Origin: Virgibacillus_R byunsanensis
Lineage (GTDB): Bacteria > Bacillota > Bacilli > Bacillales > Amphibacillaceae
NCBI RefSeq assembly: GCF_042675965.1
Contig: NZ_JBHTKJ010000033.1
Location: 1-64,000 of the forward strand
Length of the DNA: 64,000 nt
Direction of reading: 5' to 3'
The notes under the pieces were generated by a model. The model was not told where the DNA came from and searched no databases. It was given only the letters and a program-made list of their open reading frames with translations. The first letter of the stretch is position 1. Each line of letters opens with the position of its first letter. A program made the translations under genes and the position numbers. Of this stretch, positions 53,560 through 62,267 are shown piece by piece.

Positions 53560-54744
53560 ATGAAAAAGAATATTGTAATGACTAGCATTATTTTTTCTTT
53601 ACTTTTAGTTACAGCTGTTCCCGTATTTGGTGAGGAGGAAAATACAGATGATTCAAATCAAGAATTAAATCTTGCACCAGATGCTAAATCAGCTATTTTA
53701 ATGGAACGAGATACAGGAAAGTTGTTGTACGATAAAAATGCACATGAAAAGCTTCCTCCTGCGAGTATGACAAAAGTTATGACACTATTATTAATTATGG
53801 AAGCATTAGAAGAAGGTAAATTAAAAATGGATGAAATTATTCGTGTAAGTGAGCGGGCTGCTTCTATGGGAGGATCACAAATCTTTTTAGAAGCTGGTGA
53901 AGAAATGACTGTGGAGGATCTTTTAAAAGGGGTGGCCATTGCCTCTGGGAACGATGCAAGTGTCGCTTTAGCCGAAAGAATTGCAGGTAGTGAAGAAGCA
54001 TTTGTCAAAATGATGAATAATAGGGTAAAGGAATTAAACTTAGAAAACACTGTATTTAAAAATACAACAGGTTTACCGGCAGATGATCATTATAGTACGT
54101 CTTACGATATGGCTGTCATGGCTAAAGAATTATTAAAATACGAAACTATAACAAATTATACATCGAAATATGAAGATTATTTAAGAAAAGGAAAAGAAAA
54201 TGAATTTTGGTTAGTGAATACAAATAAATTGGTAAGGTTTTATCCAGGTGTTGATGGTCTGAAGACAGGGTTTACGAATGAAGCAAAATATTGTCTTACT
54301 GCTACCGCGAAGAAAAATGATATGCGTGTGATAGCTGTTGTGATGGGAGCAGAAACTACAAAGAAACGAAATGCAACTGTATCTGGCATGCTAGACTATG
54401 CATTCAATCATTTTGATACAAAGAAATTATATGAAAAAGGTCAAACAATAACGGATTTGCAAGTACTAAAAGCAGAACAAAAAAATATTGATATTGTGGC
54501 TTCTGAGTCTATAAGTACGGTCCATAAAAAAGGGGAACCACCAGAGAACATTACTACCTCAGTAGAATTGGCAGAAAATATGACATTTCCAATGACTAAA
54601 GGGGAACAGGTAGGAATGCTTACAGTGAAAGCAGATGACAAAATTGTTTCGAATACACCTTTAATTGTAAGTCACGATGTGCAACCTGCATCATTTCTGA
54701 CACTGTTTAAACGGAGCGTGCAGGAAATGGTGAAAAACCGTTAA
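53560..54744 (+). CDS. dacF: D-alanyl-D-alanine carboxypeptidase DacF
   Basis: This 394-residue penicillin-binding protein trims the peptide of cell-wall or spore cortex. It has a signal peptide (1-24), the SxxK motif at S69-K72 (ASMTK), SGN at 129-131 and KTG at 235-237. A C-terminal beta domain and an amphipathic end (FLTLFKRSVQEMVKNR) would sit on the membrane. In B. subtilis dacF precedes the spoIIA operon and is used in the forespore; the same order holds here. GGTGGAGG precedes the ATG. Confidence 0.95.
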   Translation: MKKNIVMTSIIFSLLLVTAVPVFGEEENTDDSNQELNLAPDAKSAILMERDTGKLLYDKNAHEKLPPASMTKVMTLLLIMEALEEGKLKMDEIIRVSERAASMGGSQIFLEAGEEMTVEDLLKGVAIASGNDASVALAERIAGSEEAFVKMMNNRVKELNLENTVFKNTTGLPADDHYSTSYDMAVMAKELLKYETITNYTSKYEDYLRKGKENEFWLVNTNKLVRFYPGVDGLKTGFTNEAKYCLTATAKKNDMRVIAVVMGAETTKKRNATVSGMLDYAFNHFDTKKLYEKGQTITDLQVLKAEQKNIDIVASESISTVHKKGEPPENITTSVELAENMTFPMTKGEQVGMLTVKADDKIVSNTPLIVSHDVQPASFLTLFKRSVQEMVKNR

Positions 54745-54786
54745 TTTGCTCTAATTTAGACGAATTACTTCTTCTTTTGTCAAGAA

Positions 54787-54816
54787 GCAGGAATTGGCCC
54801 CCTTAATAGAGAAATT
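54787..54816 (+). promoter_or_regulatory. Sigma-H promoter of the spoIIA operon
   Basis: GCAGGAATT (54787-54795) matches the sigma-H -35 fully and AGAGAAATT (54808-54816) matches the -10 in all but one base, with a 12-bp spacer. spoIIA is transcribed by sigma-H with Spo0A~P in B. subtilis. Confidence 0.6.
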
Positions 54817-54850
54817 TAAAACTTACCATGTAATGTGAGGAGGAAAAGTA

Positions 54851-55204
54851 ATGGGTCTGACTACTATATTTGATGTAAAAGAAGACGTCTTAATCGTTCG
54901 GTTGTCGGGGGAATTAGATCATCATGAAGCTGAAGGGTTACGAAAAATTTGGAAGGATACGATGTATAAAAATTCTGTAAAACATGTTATTTTAAATCTT
55001 GAATCAGTAACATTTATGGACAGTTCTGGACTTGGTGTAGTTTTAGGAAGATATAAAGAAGTATTACAATTAGGAGGGGAAATGGTGGTATGTTCCGTTT
55101 CACCTCCAATAGAGCGCTTGTTTGAAATGTCAGGGTTGTTTAAAATTGTGCGGTTAGAGAAGGACGAACACTATGCATTATTTTCGTTGGGGGTGGCTTC
55201 ATGA
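54851..55204 (+). CDS. spoIIAA: Anti-sigma-F factor antagonist SpoIIAA
   Basis: This 117-residue STAS-domain protein, when unphosphorylated, frees sigma-F by binding SpoIIAB. The phosphorylation site is S58 in FMDSSGLGV, the same residue number as in B. subtilis. GAGGAGGAAA precedes the ATG. It overlaps spoIIAB by 4 nt (ATGA). Confidence 0.97.
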   Translation: MGLTTIFDVKEDVLIVRLSGELDHHEAEGLRKIWKDTMYKNSVKHVILNLESVTFMDSSGLGVVLGRYKEVLQLGGEMVVCSVSPPIERLFEMSGLFKIVRLEKDEHYALFSLGVAS

Positions 55205-55641
55205 GGAATGAAATGGTCGTTGAATTTTCAAGTGTAAGTGCAAATGAATCTTTTGCTAGAGTTACCGTAGGAGCCTTTGTTTCACAATTAGATCCGACAA
55301 TGGATGAGCTAACAGAAATCAAGACAGTTGTGTCAGAGGCTGTTACCAATGCAATTATACATGGCTACAACAATGAACCAGATCATTATGTGGAAATAAG
55401 TTGTGTCATCGAACACGGAGATATTGAAATAATAATAAAAGATGATGGTATTGGAATCGATAATGTGGAAGAGGCTAGACAGCCACTCTATACATCTAAA
55501 CCAGAATTAGAAAGATCCGGTATGGGCTTTACCATAATTGAAAACTTTATGGATTCAGTTGAGGTTATCTCTAATTCAGACGAGGGAACGACCGTTCGTA
55601 TGAAAAAGTTATTAGTTAAAAATAAAACGGTTAGTAAGTAG
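55201..55641 (+). CDS. spoIIAB: Anti-sigma-F factor and kinase SpoIIAB
   Basis: This 146-residue GHKL-fold kinase holds sigma-F inactive and phosphorylates SpoIIAA. EAVTNAIIHGYN is the N box, and IIKDDGIGID and GMGFTIIENFMD form the ATP lid. The start overlaps the spoIIAA stop, and the GGGGGTGG upstream can serve as ribosome site. sigF begins 2 nt after the stop. Confidence 0.97.
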   Translation: MRNEMVVEFSSVSANESFARVTVGAFVSQLDPTMDELTEIKTVVSEAVTNAIIHGYNNEPDHYVEISCVIEHGDIEIIIKDDGIGIDNVEEARQPLYTSKPELERSGMGFTIIENFMDSVEVISNSDEGTTVRMKKLLVKNKTVSK

Positions 55642-55643
55642 AG

Positions 55644-56408
55644 ATGTCTATGGACGTTAACGTTAAGAACCAAAACCGGAAAGAGCCCTTAACTGATGAG
55701 CAGGTAAAAGATTATATATTAAAGAGTCAAAATGGTGATAAAGACGCAAGAGATCTATTAGTAGAAAAAAATATGCGTCTAGTTTGGTCTGTTGTTCAAC
55801 GTTTTATTAATCGAGGATATGATCCTGATGATTTATTTCAGATTGGTAGTATTGGGTTAATTAAATCGATAGATAAATTTGATCTCTCGTATGATGTCCG
55901 TTTTTCTACGTATGCCGTACCGATGATCATTGGTGAGATACAGCGGTTCATCCGTGATGACGGAAGTTTGAAAGTAAGTCGGTCATTAAAGGAAATCGGC
56001 AACAAAATACGAAAGAAAAAGGACGAATTAACAAAAGAACTTGGTAGATCTCCAACAGTAAATGAAATTGCGGAATCACTTGATATATTACCAGAAGAAG
56101 TCGTTCACGCGGAGGAAGCAGCAAAGTCTCCTCACTCTATTCATGAGACAGTATTTGAAAATGACGGTGATCCTATTACATTATTAGATCAAATAGCTGA
56201 TCAGGATACGAGGTGGTTTGAAAAGATCACTTTACAAGAAGCGATTAGGGATTTAAATGAACGTGAACGTTTAATCGTTTATTTACGATATTATAAAGAT
56301 AAAACGCAATCAGAGGTAGCAGAAAGGCTTGGCATATCACAAGTGCAAGTATCCAGATTAGAGAAAAAGATATTACAAGAAATGAAGACAAAAATGGATC
56401 AAACCTAA
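55644..56408 (+). CDS. sigF: Sporulation sigma factor F
   Basis: This 254-residue sigma-70-family factor is the first compartment-specific sigma of the forespore. Region 2 has YDPDDLFQIGSIGLIKSIDKFD, seen as DDLFQIGSIGLIKSIDKF; region 3 has GRSPTVNEIAE; region 4 has the helix-turn-helix TQSEVAERLGISQVQVSRLE. The ATG at 55644 has a weak ribosome site (GTAGAG), consistent with coupling to spoIIAB; the ATG at 55650 is possible. Confidence 0.97.
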   Translation: MSMDVNVKNQNRKEPLTDEQVKDYILKSQNGDKDARDLLVEKNMRLVWSVVQRFINRGYDPDDLFQIGSIGLIKSIDKFDLSYDVRFSTYAVPMIIGEIQRFIRDDGSLKVSRSLKEIGNKIRKKKDELTKELGRSPTVNEIAESLDILPEEVVHAEEAAKSPHSIHETVFENDGDPITLLDQIADQDTRWFEKITLQEAIRDLNERERLIVYLRYYKDKTQSEVAERLGISQVQVSRLEKKILQEMKTKMDQT

Positions 56409-56436
56409 TCATCACTTTATGTGATGATTTTTTTTC
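56407..56436 (+). terminator. Terminator after sigF
   Basis: A 9-bp stem (AATCATCAC / GTGATGATT) has a 5-nt loop and eight T. Confidence 0.92.
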
Positions 56437-56445
56437 TTTTGATTT

Positions 56446-56476
56446 TCAATAAAAAAGCAGTAATTGAGCAATACTA
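56446..56476 (+). promoter_or_regulatory. Possible sigma-G promoter of the spoVA cluster
   Basis: TCAATA (56446-56451) and AATACTA (56470-56476), with an 18-bp spacer, match sigma-G elements at 5 of 6 and 6 of 7 positions. spoVA is a sigma-G operon in B. subtilis. Confidence 0.45.
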
Positions 56477-56507
56477 CATAACAAACAGTGAAAAGGATGA
56501 TATCCAC

Positions 56508-57125
56508 ATGTCTAACCTAGTGTATATTCGAATGAAAAAAAATGTGGAATTAACATATATCCAACCTATAAAACTTAAGGATATTGCATTTATTTCAACC
56601 ACATCTTTCCATAAAGAGAAGGTAGAAGACACTGCGATTTATCGTATCTCAAAAAAAGATCGAGATATAGTTATTATTGACAGCTTTATTGTAATTGATC
56701 ATCTAAATAATATTTATCCTAATTTAGAAGTTCAATTAGTGGGCCCAACCAACACCATTATAAGGATAAAAAAGACAAAGAAAAAGCCTTCTATACTTCT
56801 TGTATCCTTTGTTTGGCTTCTCTTGTTTATTGGAATGGCAATGACAATCATGAATTTCCATTATGACGTTAGCATGCAAGAAGTTCAGCAAAAATTACAT
56901 TACATACTTACTGGAGAACAAAATAGGTATCCATTGTGGATTCAGGTACCATATTCCTTTGGACTCGGAATTGGTATGCTATTATTCTTCAACCATTGGT
57001 TTAAAAAGAGATTTAACGAAGAACCAAGCCCGCTAGAAGTAGAGATATTTAACTATCAGCAAAATCTAGATCAATATGTTACCCACTATGAAAACGAATT
57101 AAATGATAATAAACCTAATTATTAA
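56508..57125 (+). CDS. spoVAA: Stage V sporulation protein AA
   Basis: This 206-residue protein has a soluble N-terminal half (about 1-85) and two membrane helices (about 95-115 and 150-168). It matches SpoVAA, a part of the dipicolinic acid uptake and release system of the inner spore membrane. The ATG at 56508 has AAAAGGATG upstream; a longer frame from 56421 would include terminator and promoter sequence. It overlaps spoVAB by 23 nt. Confidence 0.88.
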   Translation: MSNLVYIRMKKNVELTYIQPIKLKDIAFISTTSFHKEKVEDTAIYRISKKDRDIVIIDSFIVIDHLNNIYPNLEVQLVGPTNTIIRIKKTKKKPSILLVSFVWLLLFIGMAMTIMNFHYDVSMQEVQQKLHYILTGEQNRYPLWIQVPYSFGLGIGMLLFFNHWFKKRFNEEPSPLEVEIFNYQQNLDQYVTHYENELNDNKPNY

Positions 57126-57531
57126 TGCAATTGAGGTTATTATTGGGTTGGCGGGTGGTCTAGCTGTAGGTGCTGGTTTTGTAGCCTTTTTGACAGTATT
57201 GGGAATTATCCCTAGGTTGATTCAATTAAGTAAAACAGAGCGTTTAATAAAAATTTATGCAGCGTGTGTAATTTGTGGGGCGTTATTTGGAACGTTTATC
57301 TCATTTGCAAACGTAACGTGGAATCAACCGGTAGTTCTATTGGTTCTTTGGGGTGTACTACATGGTATTTTTAATGGCATGTTAGCTGCTGCGTTAACGG
57401 AAGTATTGAATGTCTTTCCAATTCTATCTAAAAGGATTGGAATTGATGAACAACTACTATGGTTGCTCATGGCAATTGTATTCGGGAAGATAGCGGGTTC
57501 TCTATTTCAATGGACAATTTTTGTTTATTAA
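57103..57531 (+). CDS. spoVAB: Stage V sporulation protein AB
   Basis: This 142-residue membrane protein has four hydrophobic helices. The N terminus, with IGLAGGLAVGAGFVAFLTVLG, matches SpoVAB and GIIPRLIQLS follows it. It overlaps the end of spoVAA, so their translation is coupled. In B. subtilis spoVAC, AD and AE come next; here the next gene is spoVAF, 73 nt on. Confidence 0.9.
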   Translation: MIINLIINAIEVIIGLAGGLAVGAGFVAFLTVLGIIPRLIQLSKTERLIKIYAACVICGALFGTFISFANVTWNQPVVLLVLWGVLHGIFNGMLAAALTEVLNVFPILSKRIGIDEQLLWLLMAIVFGKIAGSLFQWTIFVY

Positions 57532-57604
57532 AAAATGGAAATCCATCATTCTTTGATAGTGGCTTTTTAGAAACAGGATCAAAATAGTAGAGGTGAATCG
57601 AGAT

Positions 57605-59083
57605 ATGAAACAAGAAAAAGGAAAACAAAAAATCTTTGCAAACATTAAAGAAAACGAAGTCTACATGAAAGAACGTGTTGGAGTTGGTGTTTCATTTGAT
57701 TTAGGCTTTCGAGAGATTATTGTTCTTAAAAAGAAAGTTCATCTCTATTATTTAACTGGCTTATGTGATACATCTATTGTGTTAGAGATCATTAAAAAGC
57801 TGGTAGAAATAAATGATAATGAAAGTAACTATAAGAAGGTTCCAGAAGTTATAGAAAACCGATTAGTACACCAGCAAGTAGATCCTATCGATTCACTGGA
57901 TGAAGCGGTTGACCAAATGTTGTCAGGATTAATCGTAGTATTTATAAACGGAGAAAAGAGAGCATTTGTTGTTGATACGCGAAATTATCCCGGGAGAACC
58001 CCAGAAGAACCCGATACAGAACGTGTAGTCCGTGGTTCAAGAGATGGATTTACCGAAAATATTATTGAAAATACGGCTTTAACTAGAAGAAGAATACGTG
58101 ACGCTCGTTTGCGTCACGAAATGTTAAAAGTGGGCGAACGATCAAAAACAGATATATGCATATGCTACATCCAGGATATAGCAGATACTGGATTAATTGA
58201 ATTAATACGCAAAAGACTTAGTTCTATTGATATTGATGGTATTTCGATGACCGATAAAGCGGTAGAAGAATTCATTATCGATCGCGGATGGAATCCTTAT
58301 CCATTAGTGAGGTATACGGAAAGGCCAGATGTTGCATCTCAACATTTATTAGAAGGTCATGTGTTAATTATGGTTGATACATCACCAAGTGTGATCATTT
58401 TACCGACTACTTTTTTTCACCATGTACAGCATGCTGAGGAATTTCGACAAGCACCTTCTATTGGTACGTTTATCAGATGGGTAAGGTTCTTAGCCATATT
58501 AGCTTCTCTATTTTTACTTCCATTGTGGCTATTGTTTGTGATGGAACCTTCCTTGTTACCGAAACAACTATCTTTTATCGGACCTAATGAAGAAGGGAAT
58601 ATTCCAATTGTCGTTCAGATTATACTTGCAGATATAGGTCTTGAATTTTTGCGAATGGCTGCCATACATACACCAACTCCTCTTTCTACTGCAATGGGTC
58701 TTATTGCTGCGGTATTAATCGGACAAATTGCAATTGATGTAGGAATGTTAAGTCCAGAGGTAATATTGTATGTAGCTATTAGCGCTATTGGTACGTATGT
58801 AACACCTAGTTATGAGTTAAGTGTTGCTAATAAAGTTATGCGCCTATTGCTAATTCTCACAACGGCATTTTTTGGTGTTATTGGTTTTTTAATAGGATTT
58901 TTAGTATGGGTTCTATTTTTAGTTAGTCTAAAGTCACTAAGAACACCATATTTATGGCCGTTGTTACCTTTTAATGCAAAAGCAATGCTGCAAATTATAT
59001 TTCGTATACCAGTTCCTTTATCAAATAGTCGACCAAGTATTGTTCATCCCAAGAATAACTACCGTCAACCAATTAAAAAATAG
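57605..59083 (+). CDS. spoVAF: Stage V sporulation protein AF (GerA family)
   Basis: This 492-residue protein has the GerA spore-germination family layout: a large soluble N-terminal domain (about 1-290) with RNYPGRTPEEPDTERVVRGS and DGFTENIIENTALTRRRI, then about four to five membrane helices. It is close to SpoVAF, which aids germination with FigP. The ATG at 57605 has AGAGGTG upstream; the GTG at 57593 is part of that site. It is joined directly to spoVAB because spoVAC-AD-AE are missing. Confidence 0.92.
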   Translation: MKQEKGKQKIFANIKENEVYMKERVGVGVSFDLGFREIIVLKKKVHLYYLTGLCDTSIVLEIIKKLVEINDNESNYKKVPEVIENRLVHQQVDPIDSLDEAVDQMLSGLIVVFINGEKRAFVVDTRNYPGRTPEEPDTERVVRGSRDGFTENIIENTALTRRRIRDARLRHEMLKVGERSKTDICICYIQDIADTGLIELIRKRLSSIDIDGISMTDKAVEEFIIDRGWNPYPLVRYTERPDVASQHLLEGHVLIMVDTSPSVIILPTTFFHHVQHAEEFRQAPSIGTFIRWVRFLAILASLFLLPLWLLFVMEPSLLPKQLSFIGPNEEGNIPIVVQIILADIGLEFLRMAAIHTPTPLSTAMGLIAAVLIGQIAIDVGMLSPEVILYVAISAIGTYVTPSYELSVANKVMRLLLILTTAFFGVIGFLIGFLVWVLFLVSLKSLRTPYLWPLLPFNAKAMLQIIFRIPVPLSNSRPSIVHPKNNYRQPIKK

Positions 59084-59167
59084 ATTGTATAAATTCTCTT
59101 TTGTTTTCTGCTTCAATATGATAAAGTGTTTTTAATTATTTTAAAAATCAAGGGTAGCAGAATTCAT

Positions 59168-59225
59168 CTACGTAAGTGCAACTAAGGCTTTCACCAGTAA
59201 GGCTTGGCGATAAGACAAGTTTTCT
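59168..59225. repeat. R3 small hairpin repeat upstream of lysA
   Basis: This second copy of the element at 9351-9408 lies 40 nt before lysA. The hairpin has one change (CTTGGC-GATAA-GACAAG), which weakens the stem. Confidence 0.7.
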
Positions 59226-59264
59226 GATCAGCACTAGCTTGAAAGTATACGGAGGAGTTTATAT

Positions 59265-60572
59265 ATGATAATAGATCATCACCCATTTAATGTTAATGAT
59301 AAAGGTAATCTAGAAATAGGTGGCTTGGATACAATAGATTTAGCACAGAAATACGGAACTCCATTATATGTTTATGATGTATCGATTATTCGGGAAAATT
59401 GTCGAGCGTTTGTAAATACATTCAGAGAATTAGGTGTAAATGCACAAGTTGCTTATGCAAGTAAAGCTTTTTCTTCCATTGCTATGCTGCAGGTTGTTAA
59501 ACAGGAAGGTTTATCACTAGACGTTGTTTCTGAAGGGGAGCTTTTTACAGCGTTACAGGCAGAATTCCCTGTAGAAAAAATTCATTTACATGGAAATAAT
59601 AAAAGTTTTCATGAGCTTACAATGGCTATTGAAAATAATATAGGTTGTATTGTTGTTGATAACTTTTATGAGATACAAATGATTGAAAAATTATTGCAGG
59701 AACATAATAAGGAAATTGATATTCTTATGCGTGTTACTCCTGGAATTATATCAAAGACTCACCAGTATATTATGACTGGTAATGAGGATTCTAAATTTGG
59801 CTTTAACTTGCATAACGGACAAGCAGATGAAGCCTTTAAATTGTTATACAACCATGACTACATTCGTTTTAAAGGACTTCATTGTCATATAGGCTCACAG
59901 ATATTTGAAACGGATCGGTTTGTAAGTGCAACTGATTTGCTATTTAAAAAACTCAAAGAATGGAAAAATGATTATGGTTTTGTTCCAGATATTTTAAATT
60001 TAGGTGGTGGGTTTGGTATACGTTATACCTCTGAAGATAAGCCGTTACCATACAACAAATATGTGGAGGCATTAGTAAGTAATGTCAAACAACATGTAGA
60101 GGATGTAAATATTCAGATGCCAGAAATTTGGATTGAACCAGGAAGGGCTATAGCTGGAAATGCAGGAATAACGTTATATACAATTGGTTCTATTAAAAAA
60201 ATCCCAGGGGTTCGAGAATATATTTCTGTTGATGGTGGACTCACTGATAATTTAAGACCTGCATTGTATCAAGCCAAATATGAAGGGGTGGTAGCTAATA
60301 AAGTGAATCAACCTACCACCAATGAAGTGTCTATTGCAGGTAAATGTTGCGAATCCGGTGATATGCTTATATGGGATTTGCCTGTCCCAAAAATTGAAAG
60401 CGGCGATATACTGGCAGTCTTTTCAACGGGTGCATATGGATATTCTATGTCCAGTCATTATAATCGTTTTCCAAAAGCAGCTGTTGTATTTGTAGAAGAT
60501 GGAGTGGACAAGCAAGTCGTTCAACGAGAAACGTTTCAAGATGTTGTCAAAAATGATCTATCATATGAGTAA
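59265..60572 (+). CDS. lysA: Diaminopimelate decarboxylase
   Basis: This 435-residue PLP enzyme makes lysine from meso-diaminopimelate. The PLP lysine is K67 (YASKAFSS). HGNNKS, LHCHIGSQI, LNLGGGFGI and EPGRAIAGNAG are intact, and the CESGD stretch supplies the catalytic cysteine across the dimer. GGAGGAG precedes the ATG. In B. subtilis it also follows spoVAF. No lysine riboswitch is visible in the 181 nt upstream. Confidence 0.96.
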   Translation: MIIDHHPFNVNDKGNLEIGGLDTIDLAQKYGTPLYVYDVSIIRENCRAFVNTFRELGVNAQVAYASKAFSSIAMLQVVKQEGLSLDVVSEGELFTALQAEFPVEKIHLHGNNKSFHELTMAIENNIGCIVVDNFYEIQMIEKLLQEHNKEIDILMRVTPGIISKTHQYIMTGNEDSKFGFNLHNGQADEAFKLLYNHDYIRFKGLHCHIGSQIFETDRFVSATDLLFKKLKEWKNDYGFVPDILNLGGGFGIRYTSEDKPLPYNKYVEALVSNVKQHVEDVNIQMPEIWIEPGRAIAGNAGITLYTIGSIKKIPGVREYISVDGGLTDNLRPALYQAKYEGVVANKVNQPTTNEVSIAGKCCESGDMLIWDLPVPKIESGDILAVFSTGAYGYSMSSHYNRFPKAAVVFVEDGVDKQVVQRETFQDVVKNDLSYE

Positions 60573-60641
60573 CTTTCCTTTGCAGGAATAAAGTGATAAG
60601 ATAAACATTGATTTGAAGAATTTATCAAAGGGGATGTTAAT

Positions 60642-61079
60642 ATGGCTAAAAAAGGATATATAGTAATGGAAAATGGAAATAAAATTGAGTTTGACCTATA
60701 TGAAAATGAAGCACCTAATACGGTTGAAAACTTTGAAAAACTTGCAAATGAAAATTTCTATGATGGATTAACCTTTCACCGTGTTATCGATGGTTTTGTG
60801 AGTCAAGGTGGATGTCCTGTTGGAAATGGTACTGGTTCAGCGGGATATACTATTAAATGTGAAACAGAAGGAAACCCACATAAACATGTGGAAGGATCAT
60901 TATCAATGGCTCATGCTGGGAAAGATACAGGAAGCTGTCAATTTTTCATTGTACACGATTCACAACCACACTTGAATGGTGTACATACCGTATTTGGGCA
61001 GGTAACATCGGGTATGGAATATGCTAAAGACATGGAGAATGGCGACGTAATGAAAGAAATGAAGGTATTCTCTGAATAA
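60642..61079 (+). CDS. ppiB: Peptidyl-prolyl cis-trans isomerase B (cyclophilin)
   Basis: This 145-residue cytoplasmic cyclophilin speeds proline isomerisation during folding. The core FHRVIDGFVSQGGCP holds the catalytic arginine, and GSCQFFIVHDSQPHLNGVHTVFG (seen in two parts) is the binding pocket. AAAGGGGATG precedes the ATG. It keeps its place after lysA. Confidence 0.96.
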   Translation: MAKKGYIVMENGNKIEFDLYENEAPNTVENFEKLANENFYDGLTFHRVIDGFVSQGGCPVGNGTGSAGYTIKCETEGNPHKHVEGSLSMAHAGKDTGSCQFFIVHDSQPHLNGVHTVFGQVTSGMEYAKDMENGDVMKEMKVFSE

Positions 61080-61111
61080 TAGTATTGGTGAAACTTTCAA
61101 GGAAGTGAAGT

Positions 61112-61561
61112 ATGGATATTTTATTATTGCTTTATCTTATTTTGATTGTAGCTCCAATCGGTTCAATCGTACATGAATTAGGTCACGCGCTAGGCGCTAG
61201 AATACTAAGCGCAAATCATGTTATATTATCCATAGGTACAGGAAAAAAATTATTCCATTATTCATGTAAATATTTAGATGTTGCGATTCATCCTATTTAT
61301 TTTATAGGCGGTCATTCATATAGTGAACGAGGTAACCCCTATAAAAATCATGAATTGATTTGGATTTCTATATGTGGGCCAATTAGTAATGGCCTCTTTT
61401 CCCTGCTATTTTTTTACGTATATAATTTATTTCCAAATAGTTATATACAATTACTTATTTTGTTTAATTTATGGTTAGCACTTGTTAACATGATCCCTTT
61501 TCAATTTAATGGGAAACAATCAGACGGTTATACTGTTTTTAAAAGAATACTGAAGAAATAA
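61112..61561 (+). CDS. Small M50-like membrane metalloprotease
   Basis: This 149-residue protein has about four hydrophobic segments. The zinc motif HELGH (H21, E22, H25) is inside the first. NMIPFQFNGKQSDGY near the C terminus resembles the second M50 motif (NxxPxxxxDG), and the aspartate there would be the third zinc ligand. It has no PDZ or CBS domain and is much shorter than SpoIVFB or RseP, so it is close to a bare protease core. The substrate is unknown. I do not recognise it as a B. subtilis gene at this place. GGAAGTGAAG precedes the ATG. Confidence 0.7.
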   Translation: MDILLLLYLILIVAPIGSIVHELGHALGARILSANHVILSIGTGKKLFHYSCKYLDVAIHPIYFIGGHSYSERGNPYKNHELIWISICGPISNGLFSLLFFYVYNLFPNSYIQLLILFNLWLALVNMIPFQFNGKQSDGYTVFKRILKK

Positions 61562-61677
61562 CACACACTTTTTATTTTTTTAGAATAAGTAAATAATAGT
61601 ATAATAGTATGATTTATTATAATGTTGTTAATGATGATATAAAAGTTCCCTTTTTTGATCTAAGTAATGATGTGAAT

Positions 61678-61718
61678 TTGACAAAAGCATTCGTATAATG
61701 CATAAATATATATACGAA
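61678..61718. promoter_or_regulatory. Promoter-like site with inverted repeat before ribT
   Basis: TTGACA (61678-61683) is followed by the dyad TTCGTATA (61690-61697) / TATACGAA (61711-61718). The dyad covers the position where the -10 should lie, suggesting an operator. The rest of the gap 61562-61812 is AT-rich with nothing I can assign, and no FMN riboswitch. Confidence 0.4.
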
Positions 61719-61812
61719 CTGCTAAAATTTTAACAACTGTATTTCGATTAATGATGTGGGATGTGTTTTTGCTTTCCTTATCGGTAAGTTATATTCGTAA
61801 TGAGGGGTATCT

Positions 61813-62184
61813 ATGTTAATTCGTTATAAGAAGAATTTAGAGAAGATTGCAATGGGATTACTATCTTTTATGCCAGAAGAAAAAGAGGTAAAAAAATTGC
61901 AGGAAACGATAAAAGAATATGAATCAAATTCAAATTGGCATCTTTTCTTATGGAAAGAAGAAGATGTATTAGGTGCGATTGGCGTCAGAACAGAAGACGA
62001 TATAAATGCTGTAATTCAACATATTTCTGTAAATCCTTCACACCGTAACATGGGAATTGGAAAGAAAATGGTGAATCAGGTTAAACGTCTATTTGAAGAT
62101 AAGTACGCATTATGCGCTGATGATAAAACAGAACAGTTTTTTAGTAAGTGTGATTCAGTTGAAACAAAAGTTGATGATAAATAA
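61813..62184 (+). CDS. ribT: RibT-like GNAT acetyltransferase
   Basis: This 123-residue single GNAT domain has the acetyl-CoA motif SHRNMGIGKKM (RxxGxG). Length and the start MLIRYKKNLEKIAMGLLSFMP match RibT, the last gene of the rib operon in B. subtilis, whose substrate is not known. Here it sits at the same place (between ppiB and scpA), but without ribD, ribE, ribA or ribH. GAGGGG precedes the ATG. Confidence 0.85.
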   Translation: MLIRYKKNLEKIAMGLLSFMPEEKEVKKLQETIKEYESNSNWHLFLWKEEDVLGAIGVRTEDDINAVIQHISVNPSHRNMGIGKKMVNQVKRLFEDKYALCADDKTEQFFSKCDSVETKVDDK

Positions 62185-62186
62185 GC

Positions 62187-62222
62187 AAAAGCCAGCTCCA
62201 TTAAATAGAGCTGGCTTTTATA
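62187..62222. terminator. Terminator after ribT
   Basis: A perfect 12-bp stem (AAAAGCCAGCTC / GAGCTGGCTTTT) has a 9-nt loop. It works on either strand and may also serve the minus-strand microprotein gene. Confidence 0.9.
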
Positions 62223-62267
62223 GAAGGTAATGAAACGTTTTATAATCGCATTACTTACTTCATTATT

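Noticed and set aside
57541..57575. Terminator between spoVAB and spoVAF
   Set aside because: The stem (CCATCA / TAGTGG) has mismatches and is too weak to call.
59084..59264. Possible lysine riboswitch before lysA
   Set aside because: The gap contains only the R3 hairpin repeat; no L-box core sequence is visible.
61562..61812. Possible FMN riboswitch left over before ribT
   Set aside because: No RFN core motifs are seen; the stretch is AT-rich.
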